In this document: positions 1-8,166 of the stretch, piece by piece
Numbering within the stretch: the stretch's first letter is position 1
Layout of the letters: each line of letters begins with the position of its first letter
Origin: an uncultured Paracoccaceae bacterium
GTDB taxonomy: Bacteria; Pseudomonadota; Alphaproteobacteria; Rhodobacterales; Rhodobacteraceae
Direction of reading: 5' to 3'
NCBI GenBank assembly: GCA_947503775.1
Contig: CANNFE010000001.1
Span: 124,001-188,000 of the forward strand
DNA: 64,000 bases
Position numbers and translations under genes: made by a program
The notes under the pieces: generated by a model
The model's database searches: none
What the model saw: only the letters and a program-made list of their open reading frames with translations
Told to the model about the DNA's origin: nothing

Positions 1-1572
1 ATCATAGGTCTCGCCGGAATTCGATTCGCTGAAGAACGCCGCGGCGCTGAAATCGAAGGCACCGTAATCGCCGCGAAGACCGATCTCGTAACTTTCTGTC
101 TTTTGCCCTTCGCTGCTGGCATCATCGACCGACGCCACGGTGCCATCGGCCAGCGCCCGGGCCAGAAGGCCCAGCTGAAACGTTTCGGAATAGCCGCCGT
201 AAAGGCTAAGAGCGTCGGTCAGATCATAAGAGGCACTGAGGTTGAAAAGCGGCTCCTCGAACTCGATCTCCCCACCCTCGACAGCGGTGCCGTTTTCGTT
301 GAGGAAGTCGTCGACCTCGACCGTCAAAAGCTCGTAGCGCAGACCGCCTGTCAGACGCAGCCGCTCTGTTGCATCCCAGGTCCCTTGTAGGAACGGCGCA
401 TAGCCGATCTGCGTCAGATCGGGTGTGCCGGACGGCCCGTCGATATCCGTCACCGTCGTCTCGTCCCGGATCAGATCGATCCCGTAGGCCAGCGTAACTC
501 CCGCTCCGACGGGGCTCGTCATCGTCAGGCGCGCGCCGGTCTTTTCGGATTTCGTTTCATATTGCGGAAAGACGGAGCCGCCGAATTCGGTTCGGGTAAA
601 GGTGTTCCGGCGGTCGTTGTGGTAGACCAGAAGGTCAAAATCCCCGCCGAACAGATCGTCATCGGTATAGCGCAAGGAATAGGTCTCGTTGCGGGTTCCG
701 GGACGGTCGGTGTTCAGATCGCCCCGGTCGGGCGTCGCGCTGTCGCCCTCGCTTAGATCACCGCCTGAGACACGACCTGCAAAGTCACTGTCCTGCTCGG
801 CATCATAGATGCTGGCGCTCACTTCTAGGCGCCGCCCCGGCGACAGATCGTAGCCCAGCTTGAGCAGACCTGAAAACACCGTGATGTCATCGGTGCCGCC
901 CTGACTGCCGTAGCTGTCCGGCGGACGGCGCGTGCCATCGGCGGTGAAGCTGCTCCCGGTTTGCTCGGCAGAGAGTGCCAGCAGCATGTCGACCGGTCCA
1001 AGCTGCCGGGATGTGGTCAGCGAGGTTGTCGCGGCCAAGCTGTCGCTCGCCTCACCCGGCTGCACCCGAAGACCAAAGCTCAGCTCCGTGAACGGCTCTT
1101 CGCCCGGCCGCTTGGTGATGATGTTCACAAGGCCCCCCGCACCGCCAAACCCAAAGGCCGCTGTGGTGCCGCGAATGACCTCGACCTGCTCAATCACGCT
1201 GGTCGACAGCCCGTTGAGTGCCCGAAAATCATTATTGAGCGTGTTGGTCTGCGGCACGCCATCAATCAGCGTCAGAAAGTTGCGCCCCCTGAGCTGCTGC
1301 CCGTATTCCGTCAGGTTCTCCGTCGGTGGCGCCAGACCGGGGACGCTCTCTCCCAGAACCTCGCCGATGGGTGTGTTGACGCTGGTCCGATCTTCCAGCT
1401 CCTCCCGCCCCAAGACAGTCACCGAAACGGTGGCTTCATCGACGGGCGTCTCCAGACCGCGCACGGCACTTAATGTGATCGGTTCAAGCTCGACCGGGGC
1501 GTTCTGGGCTATCGATATTTGGGAGCTCGTTAACAAAGCGACCATACAGGCCGAATTCATCCGCAGCGTCAT
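1..1572 (-). CDS. TonB-dependent outer-membrane receptor (3' end outside window)
   Basis: Outer-membrane receptor for TonB-driven uptake of a large chelate. The minus-strand frame is open from an ATG at 1572 to the window edge, 524 codons. Seen: a signal peptide of about 25 residues ending in IAQNA, then a plug domain with LRGRNFLTLIDGVPQ and the conserved stretch VEVIRGTTAAFGFGGAGGLVNIITKRP, shown here only as a landmark at residues 100-130, then barrel strands with repeated SAS-YD and GGLRYE-type segments. The C-terminal barrel and last strand lie beyond the window. It is divergent from the B12-riboswitch ABC operon, so a corrinoid or co-imported chelate is the inferred ligand. A siderophore receptor remains possible. 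Confidence 0.9.
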   Translation of the reverse strand, partial: MTLRMNSACMVALLTSSQISIAQNAPVELEPITLSAVRGLETPVDEATVSVTVLGREELEDRTSVNTPIGEVLGESVPGLAPPTENLTEYGQQLRGRNFLTLIDGVPQTNTLNNDFRALNGLSTSVIEQVEVIRGTTAAFGFGGAGGLVNIITKRPGEEPFTELSFGLRVQPGEASDSLAATTSLTTSRQLGPVDMLLALSAEQTGSSFTADGTRRPPDSYGSQGGTDDITVFSGLLKLGYDLSPGRRLEVSASIYDAEQDSDFAGRVSGGDLSEGDSATPDRGDLNTDRPGTRNETYSLRYTDDDLFGGDFDLLVYHNDRRNTFTRTEFGGSVFPQYETKSEKTGARLTMTSPVGAGVTLAYGIDLIRDETTVTDIDGPSGTPDLTQIGYAPFLQGTWDATERLRLTGGLRYELLTVEVDDFLNENGTAVEGGEIEFEEPLFNLSASYDLTDALSLYGGYSETFQLGLLARALADGTVASVDDASSEGQKTESYEIGLRGDYGAFDFSAAAFFSESNSGETYD

Positions 1573-1658
1573 TTGCCATATCCGTCATTGAAGTTGGAAT
1601 ACCTGGCAACGAGCTGAGTGTCGGCTGCGTGGCATGAAAAGCGAACGAGGCGCAAGCC

Positions 1659-1683
1659 ATATCCGACGCTTATGGTCGGATAT
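1659..1683. promoter_or_regulatory. Inverted repeat in the divergent control region
   Basis: Perfect 9-bp arms ATATCCGAC and GTCGGATAT separated by 7 nt. It lies between the receptor start (1572) and the riboswitch leader. This could be an operator for a dimeric regulator of the receptor, or an RNA hairpin. A second repeat, CCGGTC/GACCGG, lies at 1742-1761. No promoter boxes were convincing in 1573-1820. Confidence 0.45.
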
Positions 1684-1824
1684 TCAGACTGCGTGCTTCG
1701 GGACCACAGCTAGGTCGGCTAGTTAACGCCTGTTAGGCGGGCCGGTCGAAGTAAAGACCGGTGATCGGCCTCTTTATCGTTTTTGCGGAAGATCGCTCTT
1801 GATCATCGTCGGTTTTTCCGGTCC

Positions 1825-2020
1825 GATCACGTCCGATGGCTCTCGAACGCCCAAGGCGAACGAGATGAAAAGGGAACACGGTGAGGCGGAGCCAAGACGG
1901 CACCAAATCCGTGACTGCCCCCGCAACTGTGAGCGGTCAGCGACCCCGAGAAGACCACTGGACGCATCGTCCGGGAAGGGTCGGGAAAGCGAAGACCCGC
2001 AAGTCAGGAGACCTGCCATC
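1825..2020 (+). ncRNA. Cobalamin riboswitch
   Basis: This is the AdoCbl-class aptamer in the 5' leader of the uptake operon. Seen in order: GGGAACACGGTGAGG, then the core ATCCGTGACTGCCCC and CGCAACTGTGAGCGG, then GACCCGCAAGTC, then the B12 box AGTCAGGAGACCTGCC at 2002-2017. The 5' boundary is approximate because P1/P2 pairing was not computed. A terminator hairpin follows directly, so B12 binding probably stops transcription. Confidence 0.93.
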
Positions 2021-2022
2021 AC

Positions 2023-2048
2023 CAGCGCCCTCTTTGGCGCTGTCTTTT
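2023..2048 (+). terminator. Intrinsic terminator of the riboswitch expression platform
   Basis: Stem CAGCGCC/GGCGCTG (2023-2029 and 2036-2042) with a 6-nt loop, followed by TCTTTT. It sits five bases after the B12 box. It fits a transcription-off switch. Competing anti-terminator pairing was not computed. Confidence 0.75.
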
Positions 2049-2158
2049 CAACTCGATGCAGGCGGGGTGCCTGGTCAGGAGCATATGATGGCCAAGCGGA
2101 TCAGTCCGCCGCAACATGGTTCTATTCGGCGCGCCCTCCCCCAATTACGGAGGCTCCG

Positions 2159-2554
2159 ATGGAACACCGGATCACGATTTGCACGTCTTGCAGACACAAG
2201 GGCACCGAATGCCGTCCGGGCTATGAGCTGATCGAAAAGCTGCGCCGCTCGATTGCGACCGCGGGGGATGCCATCCCCGAAGCCTTTGAAATCTCTGGCG
2301 TTGCCTGCATGTCCGGATGCGATCGCCCTTGCACGGTAGCCTATCATGGCACGCGAAAGGCCACCTATCTGTTCGGCGATATCGATCCCGAAGCGGATAT
2401 CGACGATCTCGTCGCCCTTGCCCGCCACTATGCCCAGCTTGAGGATGGCTGGTGCTCTTCGGTGGATCGGCCCGGCAAGTTGCGCAGCTCGACGCTTGCG
2501 CGGGTTCCGGCGGCCATCATCGCGACCCAAGAGGGCAAGGTTCGCGCCTCGTGA
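2159..2554 (+). CDS. DUF1636 family metal-centre protein
   Basis: A 131-residue cytoplasmic protein of the DUF1636 family, which is found with metal and B12 uptake genes and resembles thioredoxin-like [2Fe-2S] ferredoxins. Seen: CTSC near residues 8-11, another Cys near 18, and CMSGCDRPC in the middle, so four or more Cys could hold a cluster. The start is set by GGAGG at 2149-2153. The longer frame back to 1799 runs through the riboswitch and is not coding. It overlaps the ATPase gene by GTGA, so it is first in the operon. The role, possibly handling an imported metal, is inferred. Confidence 0.85.
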   Translation: MEHRITICTSCRHKGTECRPGYELIEKLRRSIATAGDAIPEAFEISGVACMSGCDRPCTVAYHGTRKATYLFGDIDPEADIDDLVALARHYAQLEDGWCSSVDRPGKLRSSTLARVPAAIIATQEGKVRAS

Positions 2555-3351
2555 CGGCTGCAGCGCTTTCGGTCAAAGATCTGTCCTGGGCACCGCCCCG
2601 CGGGGACAAAACCCTGCTCCATGCTACGCATTTCGATGTAGCGGCAGGCCGGGTGCTGGGCGTCGTAGGGCCCAACGGCGCAGGCAAGACGACGCTTCTG
2701 CGATTGCTCTATCGCTACCACCGGCCCGCGACCGGATCCGTCCTAATCGACGGCACCGACATATGGGGCCAGCCTGCGCGCGCGGTCGCCCAAAGGGTCG
2801 CGGCCGTTCTGCAAGAGCACCCCAGCGACTTCGCCCTGACCGTTGAGGACATCGTCACGCTGGGCCGCATACCCCATCGGCGCGGCTTTGCCGGAACCAG
2901 CGGCGAGCATGACCGGCAGATCGTCCAGAACGCCCTGGATCGGCTCAGCCTTCAGCATCTCAAGCGTCGTCATCTTGGCACTCTCTCGGGCGGCGAGCGC
3001 CAGCGCGTCATTATCGCCCGCGCCTTGGCGCAGGAGCCCGGTCTTCTGATCCTCGACGAACCGACGAACCATCTGGATATCCGGCATCAGCTCGAGATCC
3101 TCGATCTGATCCGGAACCTGCCATTGACCATCGTCATCTCGATGCATGACCTCAATCTTGCGGTCGATCTTTGTGACGATCTGCTTTTGCTGCAGGACGG
3201 CAAGCCGCAGGGCTTTGGCCCGCCCAGGCAGGTCCTGTCGGAACACGCCGTCTCTCGCGCCTTTCAGGTCAAGGCCCGCCGCGAACGCCTTGCCCCCAGT
3301 AACACCGACCATCTGACCTTCCACCTTCATGACGAAAGGATAGTTTCATGA
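2551..3351 (+). CDS. ABC transporter ATP-binding protein (FepC/BtuD type)
   Basis: A 266-residue ATPase that powers import across the inner membrane. Seen: Walker A GPNGAGKTT at residues 40-48, signature LSGGERQR near 145-152, Walker B LLILDE at 165-170 followed by PTNHLD, and the switch His in SMHDLN. The GTG start overlaps the DUF1636 stop (GTGA). An upstream ATG at 2452 would add 33 residues unlike the family. The 3' end overlaps the binding-protein start by 4 nt, so the two are coupled. The family handles siderophores, haem and cobalamin. The riboswitch favours a corrinoid. Confidence 0.92.
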   Translation: MTAAALSVKDLSWAPPRGDKTLLHATHFDVAAGRVLGVVGPNGAGKTTLLRLLYRYHRPATGSVLIDGTDIWGQPARAVAQRVAAVLQEHPSDFALTVEDIVTLGRIPHRRGFAGTSGEHDRQIVQNALDRLSLQHLKRRHLGTLSGGERQRVIIARALAQEPGLLILDEPTNHLDIRHQLEILDLIRNLPLTIVISMHDLNLAVDLCDDLLLLQDGKPQGFGPPRQVLSEHAVSRAFQVKARRERLAPSNTDHLTFHLHDERIVS

Positions 3352-4283
3352 GATCCTTGCTCCTTGGCTCCGCTCTTTGCCTGACTGTTGCAGGGCCGGC
3401 GCTCGCCGATATCGACGTTCAAAGCTGCGACCGCACCGTGACCTTCGACGCCCCGCCCGAGCGGGCCGTCTCAAACGACGTCAATCTGACCGAGATGATG
3501 CTGGTCCTTGGCCTTGCGGACCGCATGGTGGGATATACCGGCATTTCAGGTTGGAAGACGCTCGACGAGGAGATGCGCGCTGGGATCGCGGAACTGCCCG
3601 AGCTCTCTGCCAAGTACCCTTCCAAAGAGGTCCTGATCGGTGCCGACGCCGATTTCTTCTTTGCGGGCTGGAATTACGGCATGAGAGTCGGCGGAGAGGT
3701 CACGCCCGAGACGCTGGAGCCCTTTGGGATCAAGGTCTACGAGCTTACCGAGAGCTGTACCCATATCATGGACAAGAACTGGGCCAGTCTCGAGGACATG
3801 TATAACGACCTGCTCAACCTCGGCCTGATCTTCGGCGTTCCGGACGACGCGGCTGCCCTGGTGGACGGCTATCGCGCCGATCTGGCTGAGTTTACGGCAA
3901 ACCTTGAGACGGGCGATCCACTGCGCGTCTTCGTCTATGACAGCGGCGAGGACACGCCCTTCACCGCCGGGCGCTATGCCATGCCCACCGCCCTGATCGA
4001 GGCCGCGGGCGGCACCAACATCATGGAAGATTTTGAGAAAAGCTGGGAGACTGTTACGTGGGAAGAGGTCGTCGAGCGCAATCCGGAGGTCATCGTCATC
4101 GTCAATTACGGCGAGGTGACCGCCGAGCAAAAGCGTGATTTCATGAAGTCCAACCCTGCTTTTGCCGATCTTGACGCGATCAAGAACGACAGGTTCGTGA
4201 CGCTCGACTATGTCGAGGCCACGCCGGGGCCCCGTAATATTCGGGCGATCAAGACGCTGGCGGACGCCTTCTGGAGCCAGTGA
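3348..4283 (+). CDS. ABC transporter periplasmic substrate-binding protein
   Basis: A 311-residue class III (TroA/FepB/BtuF-like) binding protein. Seen: a 20-residue signal peptide ending GPALA before DIDVQ, no lipobox, then PPERAVSNDVNLTEMMLVLG, typical of the N-terminal lobe, and the C-terminal lobe segment NPEVIVIVNYGE. It would deliver the chelate to the downstream permease. The start overlaps the ATPase stop by 4 nt. Its Cys content is low but includes a Cys soon after the signal peptide (DVQSCDRTV). The ligand cannot be read from sequence alone. Confidence 0.9.
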   Translation: MRSLLLGSALCLTVAGPALADIDVQSCDRTVTFDAPPERAVSNDVNLTEMMLVLGLADRMVGYTGISGWKTLDEEMRAGIAELPELSAKYPSKEVLIGADADFFFAGWNYGMRVGGEVTPETLEPFGIKVYELTESCTHIMDKNWASLEDMYNDLLNLGLIFGVPDDAAALVDGYRADLAEFTANLETGDPLRVFVYDSGEDTPFTAGRYAMPTALIEAAGGTNIMEDFEKSWETVTWEEVVERNPEVIVIVNYGEVTAEQKRDFMKSNPAFADLDAIKNDRFVTLDYVEATPGPRNIRAIKTLADAFWSQ

Positions 4284-4287
4284 CCCC

Positions 4288-5343
4288 ATGAGCGAGATCA
4301 CCGGCACCCCGATCCAGAGCCGTCGTTCCGGCCGCCAACCTGCCCTCTTTCTCGGCGGGCTGATCGCGCTTGGGATCTCGCTCTCGGTCGCCATCTCGGT
4401 TGGGGCCGTTCAGGTCCCCCTCGGCACGGTCTGGGGGGTCTTCTTCAATAAAATCTCTCCCGGCCTGATCGAGCCGACTTGGTCCCCGGGCCGCGAGGCC
4501 ATCATCTGGGACATCCGCTTTCCCCGCGCGCTTCTTGCGATGATGGTGGGCGCAGGCCTCGCCCTGGTCGGCGCCAGCCTTCAGGCCGTCACCCGCAATC
4601 CTCTCGCCGACCCGCACCTCTTGGGCATCTCCTCGGGCGGAGCCTTTGGGGCGATCCTGGCGCTCTTGCATACCGGTCTCTTCATCGGCCTTCTCACGGT
4701 TCCACTCATGGCCTTTCTGGGCGCGCTCGCGGCGACGCTGATCGTTCTGGCCGTCTCCCGATTTGCGGATGCCAGCAGCGCCGACAGGCTGGTTCTGGCC
4801 GGTGTTGCGGTGTCCTTCATCATCATGTCCGCTGCGAATGTTCTGATCTTCCTCGGTGATCCGCGGGCCACGCATACCGTCGTCTTCTGGATGCTGGGCG
4901 GTCTGGGGCTCGCGCAATGGGGCCAGCTGATCTACCCGCTTGTAATCCTGCTCGCCTGCGGCGCATGGCTGATGGCTCGCGCCGCAGCGCTCAATGCAAT
5001 GACCGTTGGCGATGAGACCGCCTCCACGCTCGGCATACCGGTCGCCCGCTTTCGACTGTCGATCTTCATGATCGGGGCGCTGATCACCGGCGTGATGGTC
5101 GCCTTTTCGGGCATCATCGGGTTTGTCGGGCTGATGGTGCCTCATATCGTCCGCATGCTCGTGGGAGGAGACTATCGCCGCGTTCTGCCCGGATCCGCCT
5201 TGATCGGAGCGATCTTCCTGCTCTGGGCCGACATCGCCGCGCGTACTGTCATGGCCCCCGAAGACATGCCCATCGGCATCGTCACCGGCCTGATCGGAGG
5301 TCTCTTCTTCATCTGGCTTCTGAGCCGAAGGCAATCGGTTTGA
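4288..5343 (+). CDS. ABC transporter permease, FecCD/BtuC family
   Basis: A 351-residue inner-membrane permease of the FecCD family, with about ten hydrophobic segments. Seen: the family stretch RFPRALLAMMVGAGLALVGA (residues 73-92), then QAVTRNPLADPHLLGISSGG split across two helices, and near the C-terminus GFVGLMVPHIVRML, the coupling-helix region. The ATG at 4288 lies 4 nt after the binding-protein stop. A longer frame from 4210 overlaps the preceding gene and is not favoured. It completes the importer with the ATPase and binding protein. Confidence 0.93.
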   Translation: MSEITGTPIQSRRSGRQPALFLGGLIALGISLSVAISVGAVQVPLGTVWGVFFNKISPGLIEPTWSPGREAIIWDIRFPRALLAMMVGAGLALVGASLQAVTRNPLADPHLLGISSGGAFGAILALLHTGLFIGLLTVPLMAFLGALAATLIVLAVSRFADASSADRLVLAGVAVSFIIMSAANVLIFLGDPRATHTVVFWMLGGLGLAQWGQLIYPLVILLACGAWLMARAAALNAMTVGDETASTLGIPVARFRLSIFMIGALITGVMVAFSGIIGFVGLMVPHIVRMLVGGDYRRVLPGSALIGAIFLLWADIAARTVMAPEDMPIGIVTGLIGGLFFIWLLSRRQSV

Positions 5344-5390
5344 CGGGCCGTGAGAGAAGTCGTCCCCCAATGCGGACCAAAAGCAGGAGC

Positions 5391-5408
5391 TGCCCTTTTT
5401 TAAGGGCA
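5391..5408. terminator. Hairpin after the uptake operon
   Basis: Perfect 7-bp stem TGCCCTT/AAGGGCA around TTTT, 48 nt after the permease stop. There is no clear T-run after it on the plus strand, so termination is plausible but not certain. Confidence 0.5.
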
Positions 5409-5576
5409 TAAGAAACCGCGAATAGCCTTCGCACTATGTACCAGAATGGCGGAGGGGATGGGTCTGAAAGACAACCTTCTCTGGTGGCTAAGTCTCTGTT
5501 TTTACTTCACCCAACGCTGGTTCGAACGACCATTCGGTTCAATCGAGACTGGCAGCGAAACGAATGATTTCGGCCG

Positions 5577-5671
5577 TCACAGCCACTTGCGGAACAGTTC
5601 GGACCCGTCCGCCGCGGCGCTGTGCACCTGCAACACACGCTTTGCGAGATCGACGCCGATGGTGCATTGAT
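5577..5671 (-). pseudogene. IS110-family transposase N-terminal remnant
   Basis: Read on the minus strand this gives TIGVDLAKRVLQVHSAAADG, then SELFRKWL and a stop. It matches the opening of IS110 transposases (DEDD-type, I-G-V/L-D-L-A-K with the first catalytic Asp). There is no ATG: a TAG lies six codons upstream of the IGVDLAK segment, and the frame stops after about 30 residues. Only the 5' scrap of an insertion element remains. It sits between the B12 uptake operon and the RiPP locus, which suggests past insertion or rearrangement at this junction. Confidence 0.7.
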
Positions 5672-5673
5672 GC

Positions 5674-5868
5674 TAACCTCCCCAAGGGTGCGCTCTCCTT
5701 CCGCTTGTGCGTTGACACTGCAAGCTTGGCAAATTGCGCTGCCTACAGCGGGGTAGCATTTCCCACTTTGTCAGATTGGGTAACACATGCTGACGCAAGT
5801 TTCGTTTTGGGAAACCTGCAATCGATGGTAGCCTTAAAGTTGTTCTAACATTTAAGGAGGACGCGAAG
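5674..5868 (+). promoter_or_regulatory. Upstream region of the RiPP precursor gene
   Basis: Non-coding leader of the RiPP locus. A perfect AAGGAGG Shine-Dalgarno lies at 5854-5860, 8 nt before the precursor ATG. TTGACA at about 5712 has no good -10 partner. TTGGGA with TAGCCT 16 nt on (about 5806-5833) is a weaker candidate closer to the gene. The strong ribosome site suits a highly made precursor peptide. Confidence 0.5.
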
Positions 5869-6183
5869 ATGTCGAGTTCCGCCAAAAGGCATCTGCGAAT
5901 TGCTGCAGATTTGTACAAGGGCATGCCGTCAGCAGAAATCCAAGAGAAAGTTGGCCGCGATGTCACGATCGAGCCGCTTGTCGAGCTAGGTGACGATGAG
6001 CATTTCAAAGTCAAGCTCGAGATGTCGGACGCCATGGCCAAGCGCTTGGACGGCCGGATTGCCGAAGGCAAAGTGTCGATCACACTTGACGCGCTGGACG
6101 TTGAACTTCAGCACAATCAAAGCTTTGGGATGGTCGCGGCGTCTACCGGGTGCGTGTCGAACAAGGGCGGCCCAGGCTGCTAA
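5869..6183 (+). CDS. Putative RiPP precursor peptide
   Basis: A 104-residue protein encoded directly before seven modification enzymes, with a perfect AAGGAGG site. The first ~84 residues are charged and helical with a strand-like part (VTIEPLVELGDDEHFKVKLE), a plausible leader for enzyme recognition. The last 20, SFGMVAASTGCVSNKGGPGC (85-104), are small, uncharged apart from one Lys, and contain Cys95 and a C-terminal Cys104, Ser/Thr and Gly-Gly, as expected of a core. The cleavage site is unknown. I do not recognise a named precursor family. The role is inferred from position, composition and enzyme neighbours. Confidence 0.78.
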   Translation: MSSSAKRHLRIAADLYKGMPSAEIQEKVGRDVTIEPLVELGDDEHFKVKLEMSDAMAKRLDGRIAEGKVSITLDALDVELQHNQSFGMVAASTGCVSNKGGPGC

Positions 6184-6272
6184 GCCAAACCTGCCCAAGC
6201 CCATTCTGGTTACGGAATTAGCGGCGGCAAGCAATTGCCGCCCTCTAATCTTTATTGTCGAAAGGCGGGCGT

Positions 6273-7532
6273 GTGGGACCGGCTACGTCAAATGCATTTG
6301 CATCGCAGGATGATTTGATCCCGCAGCTTCTGGGGGTCACCGACATTGGCGAATTCCTGAAAGACACCTGGGAGACATCTGCTCGCCTGATGCGCGGATC
6401 GGCAGGTACGATGACCGGTCTTGTCCGGATGGACGAAATCGAGCGGCTCATCGCGGCAGGCTATGACAGCGCCGAAGGCACGGTCAACTTGATCGAAGCG
6501 CAGATGGGGCAAAGGCTCTCGACCTGCGCTGATGGCGATGCAGGCTGGTTGAGCCGCGCTTGCGAGACGCTGATGCGAGGCGGATCGCTGGCCCTGACGG
6601 GTCTGCACCGGCATTTGCCGAAGGTGGCCGCGTTGTGTCGCGGCTTTGACAATGCATTCCTGTCGCATGGCGTTCCGCTGAAACGCGGGGTGTTTGCCAA
6701 CGCTTACCTGACGCCGCCCGATGCGCAGGGCTTCGGGCTGCACTACGACGATCATTGCGTCGTGGTCATTCAACTCTTCGGGCGCAAACACTGGACCGTT
6801 CATGCCCCCAAGGATGTGCTGCCGACGACACCATGCGACCGGGAATTTGCGGAACAAGAGTTGGGATCGCCAATTCAGGAAACTGAGCTTTGCGCCGGCG
6901 ACGTGCTCTATCTGCCGCGCGGTTTCCCTCACGCCGCCCGCTGCTCTAATACTTCGTCGCTACATCTTACACTGGGCATTCAGACAGTGCCTTGGTCGAT
7001 CTTGCCCTCCCGCCTAGCGGATGGTGTCAGCGCGCTTCGGGGCGGGATCGCACCCTTTGCACCGGATGGCACTCCGGCGGCTGCGTATCTACACCGCGCG
7101 ACCGCGGCGATCCACAAGCAGCTGGGTTCGGCCGACATCCTGATGGACCTCTTGTGCGATACGTTGAGCAGCCTGCCCCCCTTGTCAGGTCGGCGTTTGG
7201 CGGCTTCCATGGCCGAACCGCCACGGCTTGACGACACTGTCGTTCGGGCGGCCCAAGTTCTGGTTATTGTCCGACAGCGCGGTGACCACGTGATGTTTCA
7301 CGCGCCGGGCTGCAAGCTGTCCCTGCCTGCGGCGATGCGGGACGCGCTTGAATTCGTATCTGAGGCTGAACGCTTTGTCGTCGGTGACATCCCCACCGGC
7401 GCGGCCGATTTCGACCGCGCTGCGCTTGCAGCCTTGCTTATACGCCAAGGCGTTCTTGCCCCCGCAGCGCCCACCGCGGATCCATCCGAAATAGCGAGCC
7501 CACCGAAGGAGGCGGCCTATGACACCCTCTGA
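6273..7532 (+). CDS. JmjC/cupin-like non-haem Fe(II) oxygenase, copy 1
   Basis: About 419 residues, of the cupin_4/JmjC group that includes the ribosomal oxygenases YcfD, MINA and NO66, which hydroxylate peptide side chains with Fe(II) and 2-oxoglutarate. Seen: HYD giving His157 and Asp159 as metal ligands, then GDVLYLPRGFPHAA giving His220. A C-terminal winged-helix-like region follows, as in YcfD. The GTG at 6273 is chosen for AAAGGCGGGC upstream. A TTG at 6255 is the alternative. It is the first enzyme after the precursor, which is the likely substrate. It overlaps the next gene by 14 nt. Confidence 0.82.
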   Translation: MGPATSNAFASQDDLIPQLLGVTDIGEFLKDTWETSARLMRGSAGTMTGLVRMDEIERLIAAGYDSAEGTVNLIEAQMGQRLSTCADGDAGWLSRACETLMRGGSLALTGLHRHLPKVAALCRGFDNAFLSHGVPLKRGVFANAYLTPPDAQGFGLHYDDHCVVVIQLFGRKHWTVHAPKDVLPTTPCDREFAEQELGSPIQETELCAGDVLYLPRGFPHAARCSNTSSLHLTLGIQTVPWSILPSRLADGVSALRGGIAPFAPDGTPAAAYLHRATAAIHKQLGSADILMDLLCDTLSSLPPLSGRRLAASMAEPPRLDDTVVRAAQVLVIVRQRGDHVMFHAPGCKLSLPAAMRDALEFVSEAERFVVGDIPTGAADFDRAALAALLIRQGVLAPAAPTADPSEIASPPKEAAYDTL

Positions 7533-8166
7533 CACCGCGCAGGCCGCGCCCCCGGCCGCCGCGCCCGACGAGCCGCGCCGGTTCTCCTTCTTGCGCGATG
7601 GCCAGCCTACCGCTGGGGCGCATATGAACTGGATGACCTGCGCGGAACGGCTGGACGATGCCGAATGTGACAGGGTGATCGAAGCCTGCCGCGCGTTCGA
7701 GCTGGTCCCGCCACGTACCGTCGGCGAAGACAAGCTTCCCGGCCACCGCCGGTCGGACACCCGAATGGTCATGCTCAACGAGGAAACGGCCGAATTGTTC
7801 GATCTGTTGTGCAACGTGGCAGAACAGTCCACCGAAGATGCATACGCGCTTGAATTGAGCGGTATCACCCGGGCGCCGCAATACGTCGAATACCGCCCCG
7901 GCTGGGGGGAATTCGGCTGGCACAACGACTACAGCCACGGCATCCCCAACGCACCACGCAAGCTGACAGTGATCCTGCAACTGTCGTCGCCGGATGAATA
8001 CGAAGGCGGGCGATTGCAGGTCATGGGCAACGAGATCGAGGACATGCCCGATGCCCGCGGGTCGATCATCGTCTTTCCATCGATTCTGATGCATCGGGTC
8101 ACCCCGGTCACCACCGGACTGCGCCGGGCGCTGGTCAGCTGGATCGCGGGGCCGCGTCATGCCTGA
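7519..8166 (+). CDS. 2OG-Fe(II) oxygenase, prolyl-4-hydroxylase (PKHD) type
   Basis: A 215-residue double-stranded beta-helix oxygenase. Seen: WHNDYSH with the HxD ligands His135 and Asp137, distal ligand His192 in LMHRV, and a basic residue in GLRRALVSW about ten residues on that would bind 2-oxoglutarate. YEGGRLQV is typical of the PKHD/PiuC group. The ATG at 7519 has AAGGAGG upstream. It overlaps the JmjC gene before it and the PhyH gene after it, so translation is coupled. The likely role is hydroxylation of the precursor. The target residue cannot be read from sequence. Confidence 0.86.
   Translation: MTPSDTAQAAPPAAAPDEPRRFSFLRDGQPTAGAHMNWMTCAERLDDAECDRVIEACRAFELVPPRTVGEDKLPGHRRSDTRMVMLNEETAELFDLLCNVAEQSTEDAYALELSGITRAPQYVEYRPGWGEFGWHNDYSHGIPNAPRKLTVILQLSSPDEYEGGRLQVMGNEIEDMPDARGSIIVFPSILMHRVTPVTTGLRRALVSWIAGPRHA

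Noticed and set aside
1799-2158. N-terminal extension of the DUF1636 frame
   Set aside because: It runs through the riboswitch and its terminator, and a clear ribosome site decides the ATG at 2159.
4249-5409. Long minus-strand frame opposite the permease
   Set aside because: Shadow of a high-GC gene; composition is rich in Asp, Gly and Arg with no domain, and the plus frame is a clear FecCD permease.
5446-5560. Possible tRNA, because of GGTTCGAAC near 5519
   Set aside because: No acceptor stem, anticodon arm or CCA-end pairing could be drawn around it.
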